A DNA stretch of 64,000 nt. It comes from Fulvivirga imtechensis AK7. GTDB taxonomy: Bacteria; Bacteroidota; Bacteroidia; Cytophagales; Cyclobacteriaceae. Each line of letters opens with the position of its first letter. Position 1 is the stretch's first letter. A program made the translations under genes and the position numbers. The stretch is from contig NZ_AMZN01000004.1 of the NCBI RefSeq assembly GCF_000331535.1, forward strand, positions 1 through 64,000, written 5' to 3'. A model generated the notes under the pieces. That model ran no database searches, was not told where the DNA came from, and saw only the letters and a list, made by a program, of their open reading frames with translations. Positions 59,938 through 64,000 of this stretch are shown here, one piece after another.

Positions 59938-61668
59938 ATGAAGTTAAGTCAGAAATTATTCGGGCTTTATCTGCTCGGTCTTCTTTTTTTCTGCGCCTGT
60001 AGCGGAGAAAGAGAAGTGGAAAAAGCAGACATGATCATACAAGGAGGTACGATTTACACTATGGATGAAGCTCAACCAGAGGCAGAAGCGGTGGCGGTAA
60101 AAGGTAACAGGATCATCTTTGTGGGAAGTAGTGCCGGGGCTCAGGATTACGTAGCCGGTTCTACCGAGATAATTGATTTGAAGGGGCTTACTATGACCCC
60201 CGGGCTGATTGAGGGGCATGGGCACTTCATGGGGCTGGGTTATAGCGAGCTAAATCTTAATCTTTTGGATGTTACCAGCTATAAGGAGTTGGTGGAGCGT
60301 GTAGAAGCTGCCGTGGCAAAAGCGGAACCCGGCCAATGGATAACAGGGAGAGGCTGGCATCAAAGTAAATGGACCCCTGCTCCTGAGCCTATGGTCCATG
60401 GCTTTCAGACACATCAACTGCTGAGCGAAGTTTCACCGGACAACCCTGTGTTCCTGCGTCATGCCAGTGGCCATGCGGGCTTTGCCAATGCCAGGGCAAT
60501 GGAGATTGCAGGAGTAATGCCGCTGTCGAAGGAGAATATACACGAACTGAATATGGAGGGCGGAGAGATCATCAGAGATGAACTGGGTAACCCTACGGGG
60601 ATATTTAATGAACGTGCCATGGAGCTGATTGCCCGGCATATACCGGAAAGTACACCCGAAAAAGATAGGCAGGCGCTGGCGTTGGCGGTTAAAGCCTGTC
60701 ACGCAAGCGGTATCACCAGCTTTCATGATGCAGGCATAGGCAGGGAGACCATTGAGCTATACCACAACGCTAAGGAAAAGGGTGAATTGGGTGTGCGAAT
60801 ATATGCCATGCTTACGGGCTTCGATCCTGACCTGTTGGAGGAATGGTATGACAGAGGGCCGGAAATTGATACAACAGACCACCTGCTGACCATACGTTCC
60901 ATAAAGTTAAACTGTGACGGGGCATTAGGTTCCAGAGGAGCCTGGCTTCTGGAAGCATATACCGACAGGCCGGGTCATTTCGGTCATGAAACCTTGCCCA
61001 TGGAATTTGTTTTGGCAACTTCTCAAAAGGCCTTGAAAAGTGGCTTTCAGGTCTGCTCGCATGCTATCGGTGACCGCGCCAACCAGGAGATTTTGGATCG
61101 GTATGAAAAGGCTTTTAACAAAAACCCTGAAGCAGCAAAGGATCACAGGTTCAGGATTGAGCATGCTCAGCACCTGCACCCTGATGATATTCCAAGGTTT
61201 GCTTCACTAGGTGTAGTGCCAGCGATGCAGGCCATTCATATGTCGTCAGACAGGCCGTGGGCCATCGATCGCTTAGGTGAAAAGCGAATTAAGGAAGGCG
61301 CTTATGTCTGGCAGAAGTTGCTGCAGTCGGGAGCCAGAATTGTTAATGGCACAGACGTGCCTGTGGAGCCTATCAACCCCATTGCCAGCTTTTATGCGAG
61401 CGTAAGCCGTAAAACACTTGAGGGGACACCCGAAGACGGGTATGAGCCGGAGCAAAAAATGACGCGCGAGCAGGCTCTAAGATCTTATACTCTGGATGCT
61501 GCGTATGGGGCCTTTGAAGAGGACATTAAAGGCTCAATCGAGCCGGATAAACTTGCTGATTTTACGATCTTTTCTCAGGATATAATGACTGTACCCGAAG
61601 ATAAGCTTTTGCAAACCAAGGTTAAAATGACTATTGTCGGGGGGAAGGTTGTCTATAACGGCTTGTAG
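59938..61668 (+). CDS. YtcJ-like amidohydrolase (lipoprotein)
   Basis: About 576 aa from the ATG at 59938 (MKLSQKLFGLYLLG), with lipobox LFFCAC (Cys21), so it is lipid-anchored; an upstream in-frame start at 59890 seems artificial. It is an amidohydrolase of the AH3 branch: metal His motif EGHGHFMGLGY, GRGWHQSKW, a central FHDAGIGRETIELY, KLNCDGALGSRGAWL, QVCSHAIGDRANQ, RIEHAQHLHPDDI, and NGTDVPVEPINP. The family hydrolyses amide or cyclic amide bonds; the substrate is unknown. DUF2911 follows 52 bp downstream. Confidence 0.9.
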   Translation: MKLSQKLFGLYLLGLLFFCACSGEREVEKADMIIQGGTIYTMDEAQPEAEAVAVKGNRIIFVGSSAGAQDYVAGSTEIIDLKGLTMTPGLIEGHGHFMGLGYSELNLNLLDVTSYKELVERVEAAVAKAEPGQWITGRGWHQSKWTPAPEPMVHGFQTHQLLSEVSPDNPVFLRHASGHAGFANARAMEIAGVMPLSKENIHELNMEGGEIIRDELGNPTGIFNERAMELIARHIPESTPEKDRQALALAVKACHASGITSFHDAGIGRETIELYHNAKEKGELGVRIYAMLTGFDPDLLEEWYDRGPEIDTTDHLLTIRSIKLNCDGALGSRGAWLLEAYTDRPGHFGHETLPMEFVLATSQKALKSGFQVCSHAIGDRANQEILDRYEKAFNKNPEAAKDHRFRIEHAQHLHPDDIPRFASLGVVPAMQAIHMSSDRPWAIDRLGEKRIKEGAYVWQKLLQSGARIVNGTDVPVEPINPIASFYASVSRKTLEGTPEDGYEPEQKMTREQALRSYTLDAAYGAFEEDIKGSIEPDKLADFTIFSQDIMTVPEDKLLQTKVKMTIVGGKVVYNGL

Positions 61669-61720
61669 CTTATTAAAATATTTATCATATTGAAAAACAA
61701 GCTTAAACAAATATATTGTC

Positions 61721-62326
61721 ATGCAAATAGTAAACAAAGTTCTGATTCTACTTTTGGCTACAGCATCTGTTTTCACAGTATCCTGTAACCAAAAAACCGC
61801 TGACGAGTCTGATACGGCATCTGATACAGCTAAAGTGGCAACTGAGGTTGAAGAAAAGCCGGTAATAGCCAGCCCGAGAAAGCAGGCGGCTGGCCAAATT
61901 GGTGATGTCAATGTAGTGATAGATTATGGATCACCAGGGGTGAAGGGTAGGAAAATATGGGGCGGCCTCGAGAGTTATGGAGCGGTTTGGCGCGCAGGTG
62001 CAAATGAAACCACTTCCATAGAATTCAGCCAGGACGTGACAATCGGGGATAAAACAGTCCCTGCCGGTAAATATGGGTTTTATATTATTCCTAAGGAAAA
62101 CGAAAATTGGGTAGCAGTTATTAACACCGACTGGAACAGGGAGAAACATGGTGCATGGGGTGCATATAACTATACACCTGACCATGACATAGTACGCGTG
62201 GAAGTGTCACCGGAATGGGTGGAAGAGAGTGAGGAGCGGCTGAAATATGTCGTGAGTGAAAATGCGATACATTTTGCCTGGGAGAAAGTACGGTTAACCA
62301 TTCCCGTGGAGCCAACGGAGCAATAG
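61721..62326 (+). CDS. DUF2911 lipoprotein
   Basis: A 201-aa protein with lipobox FTVSC (Cys22), an acidic Thr/Ser-rich linker and the DUF2911 domain: VNVVIDYGSPGVKGRKIWG, the YGAVWRAGANETTSIEFS block, VPAGKYGFYIIPKENENW, and NTDWNREKHGAWGAYNY. The family has no assigned function but is frequent as a secreted lipoprotein in Bacteroidota. The next gene starts only 13 bp downstream. Confidence 0.9.
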   Translation: MQIVNKVLILLLATASVFTVSCNQKTADESDTASDTAKVATEVEEKPVIASPRKQAAGQIGDVNVVIDYGSPGVKGRKIWGGLESYGAVWRAGANETTSIEFSQDVTIGDKTVPAGKYGFYIIPKENENWVAVINTDWNREKHGAWGAYNYTPDHDIVRVEVSPEWVEESEERLKYVVSENAIHFAWEKVRLTIPVEPTEQ

Positions 62327-62339
62327 TAAAGATTCATTG

Positions 62340-63443
62340 ATGAATATTACGCAACCAACCTTGCTGATTGATGAGCGGAAGTGCCGGAGCAACATCGCTC
62401 GTATGTGTGAAAAGGCCCGTAGGAATGACCTCATTTTCAGACCGCATTTTAAAACCCACCAGTCCAAAAAGGTGGGAGAATGGTTCAGACAGGAGGGTGT
62501 GGAGGCTATTACGGTTTCTTCTTTAGGCATGGCAACATATTTTGCCGAAGCAGGATGGAAGGAAATCACGGTGGCGTTTCCTGTCAACTTACTACAAATA
62601 GATGTTATCAATGCTTTGGCCAGCCATGCAACTGTCAATCTTTTAGCCGATGATCGTGATGTTATCGTTGAGTTGGATAGTATGCTGACGTATAAAGTTC
62701 ATTTGTTTATTGAAATAGATTCCGGAGGTGGCCGAACCGGTATTCCACACAGTGATCTTAAGCGTATCTCCTCAATGGTGGCTACTGTCACCGCTGCTGA
62801 TAATATCAACCTAAAGGGTTTTTATACGCATGCCGGTCATTCATATGATGCGCGTTCGAAAGATGATATAAGAAAGGTGTTCAGTCGTACCGTACAGTGT
62901 ATGCAGGAGGTGCGACAGTGGGCAGAGAGCAATGATTTGAATGTGGAGTTCTGTATGGGTGATACTCCGGGTTGCAGTGTGGGAGAGCGCTTTGACGAGA
63001 TAGATGCTATTAGTCCTGGTAATTTTGTTTTCTACGATGTAATGCAAACAATAATAGGATCTTGCGCTGATGACCAAATTGCTGTAGCTATGGCTTGTCC
63101 TGTTGTATCCAAAAATGCTGGCAGCAATGATGTTTGTATATATGGGGGTGCGGTACATTTTTCAAAAGACAGCATAGAGGACGGGCAGAAGAAGATCTTC
63201 GGTATGGTAGTGAGGTTGGGATCTAATGGTTGGAGTGAACCACTGGAGGGATGTTTTGTGAAGAGCCTTTCCCAGGAGCATGGTATTGTACACCTCTCTG
63301 CAGAAGAGTTTGAGCAGACAAAAATAGGAGATGTTTTGGGGGTATTGCCTGTGCATTCATGCCTTACAGCGGAGGCGATGGGAGTTTACAGGAATTTTAA
63401 CGGGGAGTTGATTGATCATTATGCACAAAAAAACCGGGATTAA
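62340..63443 (+). CDS. D-serine dehydratase / D-threonine aldolase-like PLP enzyme (alanine racemase fold)
   Basis: A 367-aa fold-type III PLP protein from the ATG at 62340. The N-terminal barrel has the PLP Lys38 in FRPHFKTHQSKKVG, and IDSGGGRTGIP, YTHAGHSYDA and MGDTPGCS phosphate-binding loops. The C-terminal domain has VLPVHSCLTAEAM, where a His and a Cys two residues apart match the zinc ligands of eukaryotic-type D-serine dehydratase. It probably handles D-amino or D-3-hydroxyamino acids. The product cannot be settled from sequence. It ends in a hairpin that includes its stop codon. Confidence 0.85.
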   Translation: MNITQPTLLIDERKCRSNIARMCEKARRNDLIFRPHFKTHQSKKVGEWFRQEGVEAITVSSLGMATYFAEAGWKEITVAFPVNLLQIDVINALASHATVNLLADDRDVIVELDSMLTYKVHLFIEIDSGGGRTGIPHSDLKRISSMVATVTAADNINLKGFYTHAGHSYDARSKDDIRKVFSRTVQCMQEVRQWAESNDLNVEFCMGDTPGCSVGERFDEIDAISPGNFVFYDVMQTIIGSCADDQIAVAMACPVVSKNAGSNDVCIYGGAVHFSKDSIEDGQKKIFGMVVRLGSNGWSEPLEGCFVKSLSQEHGIVHLSAEEFEQTKIGDVLGVLPVHSCLTAEAMGVYRNFNGELIDHYAQKNRD

Positions 63444-63452
63444 CCCGGTTCG
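63429..63452. terminator. Terminator overlapping the end of the PLP-enzyme gene
   Basis: AACCGGG (63432-63438) and CCCGGTT (63444-63450) form a 7-bp stem with loop ATTAA, which contains the stop codon (63441-63443). A-rich sequence on its left side becomes a T-run on the minus strand, so it serves the convergent TerB-like gene best. It may also serve the plus-strand gene. Confidence 0.65.
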
Positions 63453-63457
63453 TTATA

Positions 63458-63853
63458 TTACCTGAGGTATTTTTGAGCCCTTTGCTTAAGCCTTTCTCTA
63501 TCTGAAGTAATAGACGGGTCACTGAAGATCTTGGATGATAATTCACCGATCACACCTTTTTTATATCCAAGGCGAGAAGCTACATCCTCACAAAAAACTA
63601 TCTCACTTTTAAATACCTGGCCATCTACTTTCATCAGTTGCACAACGTGATATAAGTGTTCAAATTTTTGATCGTCTGTCAATGTTCCCAAATCTCCGAT
63701 AGGTCTTCCGGGATTCTTAAGCATATCATCAATCTCATCTTTAGATATACCGTTAGATTGTCCTATCATATGTATAAGTTTGGCTTCCTTTTCTGCAACC
63801 TTATTATCACTAGCAGCCAACTGTATAAGTACATTTAATTGTTCCTTAATCAT
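63458..63853 (-). CDS. TerB-like (tellurite-resistance family) helical protein
   Basis: A 131-aa all-helical protein with the TerB-family pattern: LIQLAASDNKVAEKEAKLIHMIGQSNGIS in the first half (a DxxVxxxE motif) and LMKVDGQVFKSEIVFCEDVA in the second (DGQ...E). Such domains occur in tellurite-resistance and stress proteins and bind metals in some. The window ends shortly upstream of its start, so its operon context is unknown. The last ~145 bases of the window are AT-rich with nothing recognisable. Confidence 0.8.
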   Translation of the reverse strand: MIKEQLNVLIQLAASDNKVAEKEAKLIHMIGQSNGISKDEIDDMLKNPGRPIGDLGTLTDDQKFEHLYHVVQLMKVDGQVFKSEIVFCEDVASRLGYKKGVIGELSSKIFSDPSITSDRERLKQRAQKYLR

Positions 63854-64000
63854 CTTGAGAATAGATTAGTAGTATTTAGTAGTTTATAATTTATGATTTA
63901 ATGCTAAGTTATTATTTACGTTCATCCAATATAGTCAAAAAAATAATTAAATATTATACCGGACATAAAAAAGAGGCGCTATTAAACACATTTTACGGGG

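Overview
The window looks like chromosomal DNA of a Bacteroidota bacterium, most probably Cytophagales (a Fulvivirga-like lineage is my guess, not shown). The evidence is type IX secretion (T9SS) C-terminal sorting domains on two large secreted proteins, a PorE-like OmpA protein, DUF4197, DUF4252 and DUF2911 proteins, a PaaN-type aldehyde dehydrogenase, and a promoter with the Bacteroidota TTTG / TAnnTTTG pattern. There is no phage, plasmid, integrase, transposase gene, tRNA or CRISPR array. Most genes are ordinary chromosomal genes.

Layout. 1-577: direct repeats and a degenerate 5S rRNA-like stretch. 578-4946: a 909-aa propeller protein with an MscS channel. 4947-7940 (minus): bioF-bioD-bioA. 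7994-13889: an LpxR-like protein, a dienoyl-CoA-reductase-like SDR, an OmpA lipoprotein, a His-rich secreted protein and a T9SS-exported hydrolase. 14258-25560: a BNR-repeat giant, a TPR histidine kinase, cystathionine gamma-synthase, an orphan ParA with a small partner, penicillin acylase and an ArsC-like protein. 25735-35321: an E2 acyltransferase, CinA, a DUF4197 lipoprotein, a 1411-aa subtilisin with a T9SS signal, and PaaN. 35500-41689: small accessory genes (lipoprotein, VOC, sulfotransferase, DinB, SemiSWEET, GNAT, TauE) separated by repeats. 42184-47814: a TetR - ABC - HlyD - TolC export operon whose ATPase has degenerate motifs. 47821-49122 (minus): SDR and dihydrofolate reductase. 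50285-55248: an ECF sigma factor, a putative anti-sigma factor, three DUF4252 paralogues, a DoxX-like protein and an ABC ATPase/permease pair, apparently one transcription unit. 55249-56384: a repeat nest. 56385-63853: PorE-like protein, DUF4126, a beta-barrel protein, amidohydrolase, DUF2911, a D-serine-dehydratase-like enzyme and a TerB-like protein.

The most striking non-coding feature is at least two families of short, transposase-less interspersed elements with terminal inverted repeats. Repeat A has ends reading AACGTGAGTTCGATAT, is about 165-230 bp, and has about ten full or partial copies. Repeat B has ends reading TAGTGTTTGTAAGAAAACG, is about 130-180 bp, and has five copies. A third element (repeat C, 319 bp, 21-bp perfect terminal repeats and a 5-bp target duplication) sits inside a repeat A relic. 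One repeat A copy supplies the last codons and stop of an acetyltransferase gene; others sit flush between convergent genes and may act as terminators.

Two gene sets deserve attention as possible little-described systems. One is the ECF sigma/DUF4252 unit, with a candidate self-regulated ECF promoter. The other is the TetR-controlled type-I-like exporter, whose ATPase lacks the usual Walker B, signature and H-loop residues.
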